From positions 744,001 to 808,000 of the forward strand of contig NZ_CP063657.1 in the NCBI RefSeq assembly GCF_015209745.1: 64,000 nt of DNA. Reading direction: 5' to 3'. The DNA comes from Lysobacter avium (GTDB lineage Bacteria > Pseudomonadota > Gammaproteobacteria > Xanthomonadales > Xanthomonadaceae). This document shows, in pieces, positions 1 to 9,711 of this stretch. Position numbers and translations under genes: made by a program. Below the pieces are notes generated by a model. That model did no database searches, was not told the origin of the DNA, and worked only from the letters and a program-made list of their open reading frames with translations. The first letter of the stretch is position 1; each line of letters opens with the position of its first letter.

Positions 1-1
1 G

Positions 2-163
2 ATGATGGGAGCGTTCTTCATCCTCGATGACCCGATCTTCAACGGGCTGGCGGTGTCGCTGATCTTCGGCATCCTGGTCAGCACCGCGCTCACGCTGGTG
101 GTGATTCCATTGCTGTACTACACCCTGCTGCATTGGCAGCAGCGAAAGGAGGACCACGCATGA
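2..163 (+). CDS. RND efflux permease, C-terminal fragment (partial)
   Basis: This is the last 53 codons of a gene that begins before the window. The fragment contains FFILDDPIFNGLAVSL followed by a hydrophobic helix ending in TLVVIPLLYY and a short charged tail. That is how the last transmembrane helix of an inner-membrane RND efflux permease normally ends. The stop overlaps the next start codon in an ATGA arrangement, so the next gene is probably translationally coupled and co-transcribed. The substrate cannot be judged from so little sequence. Confidence 0.75.
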   Translation: MMGAFFILDDPIFNGLAVSLIFGILVSTALTLVVIPLLYYTLLHWQQRKEDHA

Positions 164-624
164 TTTCTTCAACCACCGACAACGCACCGGAGGCGGTGCT
201 GGTTGTCTGCCCCCATTGCCATTCACCCAACCGGGTGCCGGACGCTCGACTGGCCGAGGCGCCTTCGTGTGGTCGCTGCCAGAAGCCGCTGTTTGACGGC
301 AAGCCGGTGAGCCTGGGAGTGGATCATTTCACCGCCCACATCAGTCGCGGCGGCCTTCCCGTGCTGGTGGATTTCTGGGCGCCCTGGTGTGGCCCCTGCA
401 AGGTGATGGCGCCGCAGTTCGAGCTCGCCGCCGCCGAGCTGGAGCCGCAGGTGCGCCTGGCCAAGGTCGATACCCAGAGCGAGCCCACCCTGGCCCAGCA
501 GTACGCCATCCGCAGCATTCCCACCCTGGCCCTGTTCAAGGGCGGCCGGGAGCTGGCGCGGCAGGCCGGGGCGATGTCGGCGGCGGACATCGTGCGTTGG
601 ACGCGGCAGCACCTGCCGGCGTGA
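160..624 (+). CDS. trxC: Thioredoxin 2 (TrxC type)
   Basis: A 154-residue cytoplasmic thioredoxin. An N-terminal zinc-ribbon-like section has two CxxC pairs (CPHC near residue 17 and CGRC further on), followed by the thioredoxin fold with active site WAPWCGPC near residue 70 and the cis-proline in SIPTLALF. This double architecture is characteristic of TrxC, a disulfide reductase linked to oxidative stress in other bacteria. The start at 160 overlaps the upstream permease stop and sits behind an AGGAGG-like stretch. An ATG 27 bases further upstream would lie inside the permease gene and is less likely. Confidence 0.93.
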   Translation: MISSTTDNAPEAVLVVCPHCHSPNRVPDARLAEAPSCGRCQKPLFDGKPVSLGVDHFTAHISRGGLPVLVDFWAPWCGPCKVMAPQFELAAAELEPQVRLAKVDTQSEPTLAQQYAIRSIPTLALFKGGRELARQAGAMSAADIVRWTRQHLPA

Positions 625-698
625 AGCGCGTCGCGCAGACGGGACAGATGGCGGCGATGGGGCCATCATCGACCGATGTTCAGCGAGGACGAATTGAA

Positions 699-1373
699 AT
701 GAAGCAGCCGTTTTGCAATGCCGTGGCGTTCCGGGCCGTCACCATCGCCGTGCTGACGGCGGTTGCGATGAGCGCCTGCGGTTACGGCGATCGTGTCGAC
801 GCGGCGGACGCTGCCGTACCGGTCCAGGCGTCCGCGAATGCGGGCGACACCACTGCGGATCCGAACGACGCGGTTTCCACCGACGCGACACCCGATGCGC
901 CGTCACTGGAGGCGGCGATTTCCGGCCTGCACCAGCCGCGTCCCGGCCTCTACACCGCAGGCCAACCGGAGGACACGGCGTGGCAGGCGACCGCCGAAGA
1001 CGGCGTCACCAAGGTGATCAACCTCCGGCCGGCGGCCGAGATGGGCGAGCGCGACGAGGCGACCGAGGTCGCCGCCGCCGGGATGGCCTATCACCAGCTT
1101 CCGGTCGCCGGCGCCGGGGACATCAGCATGGCCAACGCCATCGAACTGCGACGCCTGATCGATGAGTCGCCTGGTCCAGTGCTGGTGCACTGTGCGTCCG
1201 GCAACCGGGTCGGCGCGTTGCTCGCGCTGGGGGAAGTGGAGCGCGGCGCTGTCACAGCCGAGCAGGCGTTGGCCTTTGGCCGCAGCGCCGGACTGGCCAG
1301 CCTGGAGCCGCGCGTGCGCGAAGTGATCGAAATCACCCACGCGGAAGCCTGCAAGGCCGACGCCAGTTGCTGA
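699..1373 (+). CDS. DUF442/BLH-type phosphatase-like lipoprotein
   Basis: A 224-residue protein. The N-terminus is hydrophobic and ends in a possible lipobox (MSAC), followed by an Ala/Asp/Thr-rich linker of about 60 residues, so export and lipid anchoring are likely. The C-terminal domain has the dual-specificity-phosphatase-like fold of the DUF442 family: KVINLRPAAE, then the phosphate-binding loop VHCASGNRVG with a C-x4-R signature. Family members often lie near sulfide or thiol metabolism genes or are fused to beta-lactamase-fold hydrolases. Here trxC lies 74 bases upstream. The start has GAGGA about 9 bases before it. The true substrate is unknown. Confidence 0.75.
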   Translation: MKQPFCNAVAFRAVTIAVLTAVAMSACGYGDRVDAADAAVPVQASANAGDTTADPNDAVSTDATPDAPSLEAAISGLHQPRPGLYTAGQPEDTAWQATAEDGVTKVINLRPAAEMGERDEATEVAAAGMAYHQLPVAGAGDISMANAIELRRLIDESPGPVLVHCASGNRVGALLALGEVERGAVTAEQALAFGRSAGLASLEPRVREVIEITHAEACKADASC

Positions 1374-1406
1374 TGCGTCTCCCGTCCGCGGACGACTTGG
1401 CGAAAG

Positions 1407-3412
<2,006 letters not shown>

Positions 3413-3440
3413 GCCGCCGCACAGCCGTTTTCTGAAATAA

Positions 3441-3469
3441 AAAGCCGGGCATCGCGCCCGGCTTTTTTT
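3441..3469 (+). terminator. Rho-independent terminator of gap
   Basis: The stem AAAGCCGGGC / GCCCGGCTTT closes a five-base loop and is followed by a run of seven T. It lies about 28 bases after the gap stop codon. The A-run before the stem would let it also serve the convergent ferredoxin gene. Confidence 0.9.
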
Positions 3470-3547
3470 GTGCCTGCAAAATCCTGCGCGCAGACCCCTG
3501 TACTCGGAGTCCGGCGCGACGCGGCGGCACCCAGCGGTTTTTTGCGA

Positions 3548-3877
3548 CTACCACTCGCGCTTCAGCAGCGGCAGCTTGTTGGGCACGCCATCCCACTTCT
3601 CGGCATCCTCCAGCGGCTCTTTCTTGCGGTCGATCACCGGCCACAGCGGCGCCAGTTCGGCGTTGATGGCGAGGAAATGCTCCTGGCCGAGCGGTACATC
3701 GTCCTCGGGATAGATCGCGCCGACGGGGCATTCGTCAACGCACAGGGTGCAGTCGATGCATTCGTCCGGGTCGATGACGAGGAAGTTGGGTCCCTCGTGG
3801 AAACAGTCGACCGGACATACCTCGACGCAATCGGTGTGTTTGCAGTTGATGCAGTTTTCAGTAACGACGTGGGTCAT
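3548..3877 (-). CDS. fdxA: 7Fe-8S ferredoxin FdxA
   Basis: A 109-residue ferredoxin with two cluster motifs near the N-terminus: [18 protein letters not shown] and [12 protein letters not shown]. The first has the altered spacing that gives a [3Fe-4S] cluster and the second is a classic CxxCxxCxxxCP [4Fe-4S] motif. The long C-terminal extension ([21 protein letters not shown]) is typical of FdxA-type proteins. The start at 3877 is chosen because family members begin MTHVV/MTYVV, although the frame stays open upstream. The gene is divergent from azurin, with a candidate ANR/FNR site in the shared promoter region. Confidence 0.95.
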   Translation of the reverse strand: MTHVVTENCINCKHTDCVEVCPVDCFHEGPNFLVIDPDECIDCTLCVDECPVGAIYPEDDVPLGQEHFLAINAELAPLWPVIDRKKEPLEDAEKWDGVPNKLPLLKREW

Positions 3878-3940
3878 GGGGTGTTCCAATCGTGTTGCTT
3901 CCGGCAGCGCCATTGTCTCGCGGATCGAACATTGCTGCCC

Positions 3941-3954
3941 CTGACATGGATCAA
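3941..3954. promoter_or_regulatory. Candidate ANR/FNR-type operator
   Basis: CTGACATGGATCAA resembles the FNR/ANR consensus TTGAT-N4-ATCAA: the right half matches fully and the left half is CTGAC. It lies 63 bases before the azurin start and 64 bases before the fdxA start on the other strand. Azurin is under ANR control in Pseudomonas, which makes an oxygen-responsive role plausible here. I have not demonstrated a promoter at the matching spacing. Confidence 0.55.
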
Positions 3955-4017
3955 GGCGACGCGGAGCCCGTGTGCGGACAATTGTCGCCATTACCCCACC
4001 ATATGGAGTCAGTACCA

Positions 4018-4476
4018 ATGATCCACAAGCTTTCCGCTGTTGCCCTGCTTGCCGTTGCCGGCGCGTTCGCCCTCCCGGCGGTTGCCGCGGACTGCGCCAC
4101 CACGGTCGACAGCACCGACGCCATGCAGTTCACGACCAAGAGCCTGGAAGTGCCCGCGTCGTGCAAGGAGTTCAAGGTCACCCTGAAGCACGTGGGCAAG
4201 CTGCCCAAGAACGTGATGGGCCACAACTTCGTGCTCAGCAAGCCCGCTGACGTCAACGCCATCAACGCCGATGGCATGAAGGCCGGGGCCGATGCGGACT
4301 ACGTCAAGGCCGGCGACTCACGCGTGATTGCGGCCAGCAAGCTGATCGGCGGTGGCGAGTCGACCTCCGTCACCATCCCGGTGGCCAAGCTCACGGCGGG
4401 CGAGGACTACACCTACTTCTGCTCGTTCCCCGGGCACGCTGCCCTGATGAAGGGCACCTTGACTCTGGCCAAGTAA
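4018..4476 (+). CDS. azu: Azurin, periplasmic blue copper protein
   Basis: A 152-residue precursor with a signal peptide ending near LPAVA-AD. The mature part is a complete azurin: the first copper-ligand histidine in MGHNFVL, then the C-terminal loop [14 protein letters not shown], which supplies Cys, His and the axial Met. It carries single electrons in the periplasm, typically to nitrite reductase, a cytochrome oxidase or a peroxidase. The start at 4018 is preceded by GGAG at a spacing of nine bases. An in-frame ATG at 4003 would place five residues before the signal peptide and is less likely. Confidence 0.96.
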   Translation: MIHKLSAVALLAVAGAFALPAVAADCATTVDSTDAMQFTTKSLEVPASCKEFKVTLKHVGKLPKNVMGHNFVLSKPADVNAINADGMKAGADADYVKAGDSRVIAASKLIGGGESTSVTIPVAKLTAGEDYTYFCSFPGHAALMKGTLTLAK

Positions 4477-4491
4477 ACCACCATCTGTAAC

Positions 4492-4520
4492 AAGGGCGGC
4501 CCGGGCGGTCGCCCTTTTCC
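4492..4520 (+). terminator. Probable terminator after azurin
   Basis: AAGGGCG pairs with CGCCCTT across a GC-rich loop and is followed by a short T-rich stretch (TTTTCCGTTT). It lies just after the azurin stop and before the haemoglobin gene, so the two are probably separate transcripts or joined only by partial readthrough. Confidence 0.65.
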
Positions 4521-4544
4521 GTTTCAGGGATCCAGCCACCGCAC

Positions 4545-4949
4545 ATGTCACGCGAAACCACCCAACTCACCGAGCAGCAGTTATCCGACCTGGTCGATCG
4601 CTTCTACGACAGGATCCAGGTTCATCCCACGCTGGGACCGGTGTTCAACGCCGCCGTGGACGACTGGCCGGCACACAAGCAACTGCTGACCTCGTTCTGG
4701 TCGTCGGTCGCCCTGGGTACGCGCAGCTATCGCGGCAACCCGATGGCGCAACACCGCGGCCACGACATCCATGCCGGTCATTTCGATGAGTGGTTGGCGC
4801 TGTGGCGCGAAACCGCGGATGAAGTCCTCGACGCCGAACATGCCGCCCTGGTCCACGAGTACGCCAAACGCATCGGCCGCAGCCTGAAGTACGGGCTGGG
4901 CCTGCAGGAAGGCGTGCGATCACTCGAGCTGCCGATCGTCGGAGGCTGA
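4545..4949 (+). CDS. Group III truncated haemoglobin
   Basis: A 134-residue 2-on-2 globin. Features of the group III family are LVDRFYDRIQVHPTLGPVF at the N-terminus, FWSSVALGTRSYRGNPM in the middle, and the proximal-histidine helix HAGHFDEWLALWRET. Group III globins bind O2 and NO and have been linked to nitrosative stress and microaerobic growth (for example Ctb of Campylobacter). Its place next to azurin and a candidate ANR box suggests a low-oxygen or NO-related role here; that part is inference from context. Confidence 0.9.
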   Translation: MSRETTQLTEQQLSDLVDRFYDRIQVHPTLGPVFNAAVDDWPAHKQLLTSFWSSVALGTRSYRGNPMAQHRGHDIHAGHFDEWLALWRETADEVLDAEHAALVHEYAKRIGRSLKYGLGLQEGVRSLELPIVGG

Positions 4950-5004
4950 GCCACACCCGCCCTGTCCCACAGGGCCGGAATGCAAACGCGGCCCTGCGAC
5001 GGAC

Positions 5005-5397
5005 TCACGGGTTGCTGCACGTTGTGGCGTCCGCCCCGCCTGCAGACAGCAGCGGTGACACCGGCGTGGGCTCGCCCTCGGCATTCAGCGCGACCATCGT
5101 GAAGCGTCCCCGGGTCGCCAGCAGCGCCTCCCCCGAGTGCAGGTCCTCGCTGTGCATTTCCACTTCGACCTGCAGCGACGTGCGTCCGGTTGCCACGATC
5201 CGGGCGACCAGTTGAACCAGCGCGCCCTGGTTGACCGCGGTATGGAAATCGACCTGCTCGGAGCGGGCGGTGACCACCGTGCAGCGGGCGTAGCGTGAAG
5301 CAGCGATAAAGGCGGCCTTGTCCATCCAGGCCAGTGCCTGGCCGCCGAACAGCGTGCCCAGGTGGTTGGTGTGGTCGGGGAAGACGATCTCGGTCAT
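5005..5397 (-). CDS. Hotdog-fold acyl-CoA thioesterase (YciA/BACH type)
   Basis: About 130 residues carrying the conserved core of acyl-CoA thioesterases: PDHTNHLGTLFGGQALAWMD at the N-terminus, then SEQVDFHTAVNQGALVQL. It should hydrolyse acyl-CoA to free fatty acid and CoA in the cytoplasm. The start at 5397 (MTEIVFPD) is the first ATG before the core. The frame stays open far upstream, so a short N-terminal extension from a non-ATG start cannot be excluded. The gene follows nrdB on the same strand after 286 bases in which I see no gene or clear signal. Confidence 0.88.
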   Translation of the reverse strand: MTEIVFPDHTNHLGTLFGGQALAWMDKAAFIAASRYARCTVVTARSEQVDFHTAVNQGALVQLVARIVATGRTSLQVEVEMHSEDLHSGEALLATRGRFTMVALNAEGEPTPVSPLLSAGGADATTCSNP

Positions 5398-5683
5398 GCG
5401 CGCTTGGGTGGCGGGCCTGGTCGCGAAGTCGCCGGGCTGTGAACCCGGGAGCGAAGGGTTGGCGGCATCCCTGCCGCCGATCGGGTCGGTCCGTCTCCCC
5501 CTGTGGACTCCGCCACCTGTCGATGACCGTCCTGTCATCCCGTGGCTCCCTGCCGGTCCCGGCATTCCCTCGCCGGACGGCGCCTCCCTGTCGCCGATGC
5601 CGGCCCCATCCGTGGGGCGCGCGCATTCGTGGATCTTGTCGATGACTCTGGCATGAGGTTTGTGAAATGCATGGACAGAAGTC

Positions 5684-6694
5684 TCAAAATGCGGCGTCGA
5701 ACGCCACCTCGCCCTCAACACCGACCTGATAGGCCGAGACGCGACGTTCGAAAAAATTGGTGACTTCCTGCACATCCTGCAGGTCCATGAAGCCGAACGG
5801 ATTGGTCGCGCCAAAGTGCCGCGGCATGCCGAGCTGGCCCAGCCGCTGGTCGGCGCAGTACTCCAGGTATTGGCGCATGTCCCTCAGCGACAGCCCGGCC
5901 ACGCCGCCCGACAGTGTGTCGCAGGCGAACTGCATCTCGCACTCCACCGCTTCGGTGAGCATCTGCACCACCTCGTCCTGCAGGGCCTCATCGAACAGGT
6001 CGGGCTCCTCCTTGCGGACGGTGCGGATGACCTCGAAGGCGAACGCCATGTGGCAACTCTCGTCGCGGAACACCCAGTTGGTGCCCGAGGCCAGGCCGTG
6101 CAGCAGTCCGCGCGAGCGCAGGTAGTAGACGTAGGCGAAGGCGCCGAAGAAAAACAGGCCCTCGATGCAGGCGGCGAAGCAGATCAGGTTGAGCAGGAAC
6201 TGGCGCCGCTGCGCACGTGTCTCGATGCGCTTGAGGTCCTGGATGGAGTCGATCCACTTGAAGCAGAACTCGGCCTTGGCGCGGATGGAGGGGATATTCT
6301 CCACCGCCGCAAACGCCTGCGTGCGGGCCTTGTCGTCGGGCAGGTAGGTGTCCAGCAGGGTGAGGTAGAACTGCACGTGCAGCGCCTCCTCATACAGCTG
6401 GCGTGAGAGGTACATGCGCGCTTCGGGCGCGTTGATGTGCTGGTAGAGGTTGAGCACCAGGTTGTTGGCGACGATCGAATCGCCGGTCGCGAAGAACGCG
6501 ACCAGTCGCTCGACCAGATGGCGCTCGGCCGGTCCGAGCTTGCCGCGCAGGTCGTTGACGTCCAGCGAGAAGTCGACTTCCTCCACCGTCCAGGTGTTGC
6601 GGATCGCATCGCGGTACATCGCGTAGAACTGCGGGTAGCGCATCGGGCGCAGGGTGAGGTCGAAACCGGGGTCGAGCAGGTGTTGGGTGGTCAT
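5684..6694 (-). CDS. nrdB: Class I ribonucleotide reductase, beta subunit
   Basis: A 336-residue R2 protein that houses the dinuclear metal site and radical for ribonucleotide reduction. Metal-ligand motifs are visible in order: ATGDSIVANNL, YEEALHVQFY, EGLFFFGAF and FRDESCHMAF. A tyrosine lies four residues after the histidine of the second motif, as in the E. coli tyrosyl-radical site, so this is not a tyrosine-less class Ic enzyme. It is the second gene of the nrdA-nrdB operon, 36 bases after nrdA, with AAGGA before the ATG. Its regulation should follow the nrdA leader. Confidence 0.97.
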   Translation of the reverse strand: MTTQHLLDPGFDLTLRPMRYPQFYAMYRDAIRNTWTVEEVDFSLDVNDLRGKLGPAERHLVERLVAFFATGDSIVANNLVLNLYQHINAPEARMYLSRQLYEEALHVQFYLTLLDTYLPDDKARTQAFAAVENIPSIRAKAEFCFKWIDSIQDLKRIETRAQRRQFLLNLICFAACIEGLFFFGAFAYVYYLRSRGLLHGLASGTNWVFRDESCHMAFAFEVIRTVRKEEPDLFDEALQDEVVQMLTEAVECEMQFACDTLSGGVAGLSLRDMRQYLEYCADQRLGQLGMPRHFGATNPFGFMDLQDVQEVTNFFERRVSAYQVGVEGEVAFDAAF

Positions 6695-6730
6695 GCGGAT
6701 TCCTTGCAGATGCGGGGGGTGCGACCTGGC

Positions 6731-9226
6731 CTACTGGCAGGACTCGCAGCTCTCGGGGTTTTCCAGCGAGCAGGCGATCGCGTCTGCGTCTGGCGTCGGT
6801 GCGGAGGCGGGCGCCGGGGCGCTGACGGTGGACTTGGCGATCCGGGTCGCCGGTCGCGAGCGCAGGTAGTACGTCGTCTTCAGGCCCTGCTTCCAGGCGT
6901 ACATGTACATCGACGCCAGCTGGCCGATGTTCGGGCTCTCGATGAACAGGTTCAGCGACTGGCTCTGGTCGATGAAGGCGCCGCGGTCGGCTGCCATGTC
7001 GATCAGCGAGCGCATCGGCAGCTCCCAGGCGGTGCGGTAGACCTGGCGCAGCGTGTCCGGGATCGCTGTGATGCCCTGGATCGAGCCGTCGGCCATCTTC
7101 ACCGCGTCGCGCAGCTCCGCCGTCCACAGGCCCAGCGTCTTGAGCTCCTCGACGAGGTATTTGTTGATCACCAGGAAATCGCCCGACAGGGTTTCGCGCT
7201 TGAACAGGTTGGACACCTGCGGCTCGATGCATTCGTAGCAGCCAGCGATCGAGGCGATTGTCGCTGTCGGCGCGATGGCGATCAGCAATGAGTTGCGCAG
7301 GCCGTGCTCGCGGATGCGCGCGCGCAGCTCGTCCCAGCGCGCCGGATCGGACGGCGTAACATTCCACGCGTCGAACTGCAGCTCGCCGACCGAGGCGCGG
7401 GTGTCGGCGAAGGACGGGTGCGGCGTCTGCTCCACGGCCAATTCGCAGGAGGCGGACAGGGCGTGGAAATAGATCTCCTCTGCGATGCGCTGCGACAGCT
7501 CGCGGGCCGGCTCGGAATCAAACGGCAGGCGCAGCTTGAAGAACACGTCCTGCAGGCCCATCGCGCCCAGTCCGACCGGGCGCCACTTCAGGTTGGCGTG
7601 GCGGGCGGTGTCGATCGGGTAGAAGTTCAGGTCGATCACGCGATCGAGCTGGCGCACGGCCAGGCGCACGGTTTCGGCGAGCTTGTCGAAGTCGAACCGG
7701 GCCAGGTCGCCGGCGCTGCCGTCCTGCACGTGGTGGGCCAGGTTGATCGAGCCCAGGTTGCAGACCGCCGTCTCGTCCTGCGAAGTGACCTCCAGGATCT
7801 CGGTGCACAGGTTGGACAGGTGCACCACGTTGCCCTCGCGCAGGGTCTGGTTGCAGGCGCGGTTGGACTTGTCCTTGAAGTTCATCCAGCCATTGCCGGT
7901 CTGGGCGAGGGTGCGGATCATGCGGGTGTACAGCTCGCGTGCCCTGAGCTGTCGCGTCGCCAGCCCGGCCGTTTCGGCGGCCCGGTAGGCCTGATCAAAG
8001 GCCTCGCCGGACAGGTCGGTCAGCTGGGTGCCGTGGCGCGCCAGCACGGCCGGATCGAACAGCGACCACATCGCGTCGGCCTCGACCCGGCGCATGAACT
8101 CGTCGGGGATCCAGTTGGCCAGATTGAGGTTGTGGGTGCGCCGGGCGTCCTCGCCGGTGTTGTCGCGCAGCTCCAGGAACTCCTCCACGTCGGCGTGCCA
8201 CGGCTCCAGATACACGCAGGCCGCGCCCTTGCGCTTGCCGCCCTGGTTGACCGCCGCCACGGACGCATCCAGCGTTTTCAGCCACGGCACGATGCCGTTG
8301 CTCAGGCCGTTGGTGGAGCGGATCAGCGAGCCGCGCGAGCGCACCCGGCTGTACGACAGGCCGATCCCGCCGCTGAACTTGCTCAGCTTGGCCACGTCCA
8401 TGTAGCGCCGGTAGATCGCCTCCAGCGAATCCTCCGGCGAGTCCAGCAGGAAGCAGCTGGAGAGCTGCTCGTGGGTGGTGCCGGCATTGAAGAGGGTCGG
8501 CGAACTGGGTATGTAATCCAGCTGGGCCATGCGCCGGTACAGCGCCAACGCGTCGCCCACGTCTTCGCTCAGGGCGCAGGCGATGCGCAGGAAGAACTGC
8601 TGCGGCGTCTCGATCACCGTGCGCGCCGTGGGGTGGCGCAGCAGGTAGCGGTCATAGACGGTGCGCATGCCGAAATAGTCGAACCGCGCGTTGAGGCCGT
8701 TGTCGATCGCGTCGTTGAGCTTGCGTGCGTTGGCCTGCACGAAGTCCATCAGGCGCTGGTTGATCAGGCCCAGGTCGAAGCCGCGCTGGACCGACTGCGA
8801 GAACGCGTTGATGTCGATCGCCGCGACCTCCTTCTCGATCACGCCGGCGAGCAGGCGCGCGGCGAGGCGGCCGTACTCGGGCTCCTCGGCGGTGAGCAGG
8901 GCGGCGGTGCGGATCGACAGTTCGTCCAGCTCCGACGTGGTCGCGCCGTCGTACAGCCCGGAGATGGTGCGGGTGGCCACGCGCATCGGGTCGACCGCGT
9001 AGAGATCCTGGCTGCAGCGCGCAACCGCGCGCACGATCTTGTTCAGGTCCACCGGCTCGCGGCCGCCGTTGCGCTTGGTCACGTGCATGCTCATCGCGGT
9101 GGCGGGCGGGGTGAGCGAGAAGCCCGGTGAGGCGTCCGGCTGGGCGGCGGCGGGCTCCACGTCGGCGTTGGGCGCCGCGAGGGTGTCGGGCTCCGCGGGT
9201 GCGGTGGCGAGGTCTGGCTGGGTCAT
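6731..9226 (-). CDS. nrdA: Class I ribonucleotide reductase, alpha subunit
   Basis: An 831-residue catalytic subunit reducing ribonucleoside diphosphates. After a 45-residue Ala/Pro-rich extension comes an ATP-cone starting MHVTKRNGGREPVDLNKIVR. The catalytic core shows LSSCFLLDSPED, the NLCTEILE motif with its Cys and Glu radical residues, and AVCNLGSIN with the second redox cysteine. The C-terminus ends CESCQ, the shuttle cysteine pair. The start at 9226 has GGAG seven bases upstream; the frame continues through the leader but that part looks non-coding. Expression is probably controlled by the cobalamin riboswitch and NrdR box upstream. Confidence 0.97.
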   Translation of the reverse strand: MTQPDLATAPAEPDTLAAPNADVEPAAAQPDASPGFSLTPPATAMSMHVTKRNGGREPVDLNKIVRAVARCSQDLYAVDPMRVATRTISGLYDGATTSELDELSIRTAALLTAEEPEYGRLAARLLAGVIEKEVAAIDINAFSQSVQRGFDLGLINQRLMDFVQANARKLNDAIDNGLNARFDYFGMRTVYDRYLLRHPTARTVIETPQQFFLRIACALSEDVGDALALYRRMAQLDYIPSSPTLFNAGTTHEQLSSCFLLDSPEDSLEAIYRRYMDVAKLSKFSGGIGLSYSRVRSRGSLIRSTNGLSNGIVPWLKTLDASVAAVNQGGKRKGAACVYLEPWHADVEEFLELRDNTGEDARRTHNLNLANWIPDEFMRRVEADAMWSLFDPAVLARHGTQLTDLSGEAFDQAYRAAETAGLATRQLRARELYTRMIRTLAQTGNGWMNFKDKSNRACNQTLREGNVVHLSNLCTEILEVTSQDETAVCNLGSINLAHHVQDGSAGDLARFDFDKLAETVRLAVRQLDRVIDLNFYPIDTARHANLKWRPVGLGAMGLQDVFFKLRLPFDSEPARELSQRIAEEIYFHALSASCELAVEQTPHPSFADTRASVGELQFDAWNVTPSDPARWDELRARIREHGLRNSLLIAIAPTATIASIAGCYECIEPQVSNLFKRETLSGDFLVINKYLVEELKTLGLWTAELRDAVKMADGSIQGITAIPDTLRQVYRTAWELPMRSLIDMAADRGAFIDQSQSLNLFIESPNIGQLASMYMYAWKQGLKTTYYLRSRPATRIAKSTVSAPAPASAPTPDADAIACSLENPESCESCQ

Positions 9227-9354
9227 CGAACAGCTCCGGTGCAGGGCGCACGGTCGTCGCCCTTCCCTCGAAGGTCGACGCGCGGAAAGCAGTCCACGAC
9301 ACCGGCGCCGCGGACAGGCGGCGTCGGACGGCGCGGCCATGCCCCCGCGGGCAT
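9223..9354 (-). CDS. Possible leader ORF coupled to nrdA
   Basis: A 43-codon frame in the nrdA leader, beginning MPAGAWPRR and rich in Arg, Pro and Gly. Its TGA overlaps the nrdA ATG as ATGA, an arrangement that allows translational coupling. There is no convincing Shine-Dalgarno sequence before its ATG, and the composition is what an out-of-frame reading of GC-rich DNA would give. I list it because it would offer a mechanism for a riboswitch that lies far from the nrdA start. Treat it as a candidate only. Confidence 0.2.
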   Translation of the reverse strand: MPAGAWPRRPTPPVRGAGVVDCFPRVDLRGKGDDRAPCTGAVR

Positions 9355-9433
9355 CGGGTTTTCGTGAGGAGATCGCGGTGTCGTGCGGCGTCGATCCGAC
9401 GCGCGCCCACCCGCCGCGTGGACGTGTGGCGAC

Positions 9434-9468
9434 ACCGGCCGTCTTCCCCCGAAGACTCGCAGGCCGGT
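9434..9468 (-). promoter_or_regulatory. Candidate P13 hairpin of the cobalamin riboswitch
   Basis: On the minus strand a 13-base-pair stem can form: ACCGGCC with GGCCGGT, interrupted by a five-base bulge, continuing as GTCTTC with GAAGAC around a GGGG loop. The loop is complementary to the CCCC in the aptamer hairpin at 9610-9624. The segment at 9448-9456 can instead pair, nine of nine bases, with the conserved riboswitch segment at 9503-9511. This fits a kissing-loop-controlled expression platform. No T-run follows, so it is not an intrinsic terminator. Confidence 0.5.
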
Positions 9469-9479
9469 CACCGCGCGGT

Positions 9480-9680
9480 GTGCTTCGCGCGGCTGTCGGC
9501 AGGTCTTCGGGCTCTGGACGCGGATGGCCGTGACCGGCCTTCCACCTACTGGTCGTCGCTTCCCAGGGCAGGGCGCCCCAGTGCAATGACGATGTTCGTT
9601 TCCAATTACCGCTGCGGGGCAGCGCCGGATTCCCACCGGCTTCCCGTTTTAAGCCAACCGCGAGGTCGGCACCGACGGGC
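9480..9680 (-). ncRNA. Cobalamin riboswitch in the nrdAB leader
   Basis: Read on the minus strand, the conserved parts of the adenosylcobalamin riboswitch occur in order: AAAACGGGAAGCCGGTG, AATCCGGCGCTGCCCCGCAG with CGGTAA, later CCTGGGAAG, and the B12 box GCCCGAAGACCTGCC. Outer ends GTCGG (9676-9672) and CCGAC (9499-9495) can close the P1 stem. Cobalamin binding normally lowers expression. Placing it before a B12-independent reductase fits the known pattern in which cells that own a B12-dependent class II enzyme switch off the class I enzyme when the vitamin is present. The aptamer ends roughly 260 bases before the nrdA start. Confidence 0.92.
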
Positions 9681-9682
9681 AC

Positions 9683-9711
9683 AACATAGTGGGGTCAAGA
9701 CCATCCGTCAA
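9683..9711 (-). promoter_or_regulatory. Probable sigma-70 promoter of nrdAB
   Basis: On the minus strand TTGACG (9711-9706) and TATGTT (9688-9683) are separated by exactly 17 bases. Transcription would begin near 9676, which coincides with the first base of the riboswitch P1 stem, so promoter and aptamer positions support each other. Confidence 0.65.

Noticed and set aside
7304..9130. A 608-codon plus-strand frame opposite nrdA
   Set aside because: Antisense shadow rich in Gln, His and Val; nrdA is unambiguous.
9227..9682. Upstream extension of nrdA through the leader
   Set aside because: The frame is open but overlaps the riboswitch and lacks nrdA-like sequence; the ATG at 9226 has a good ribosome site.
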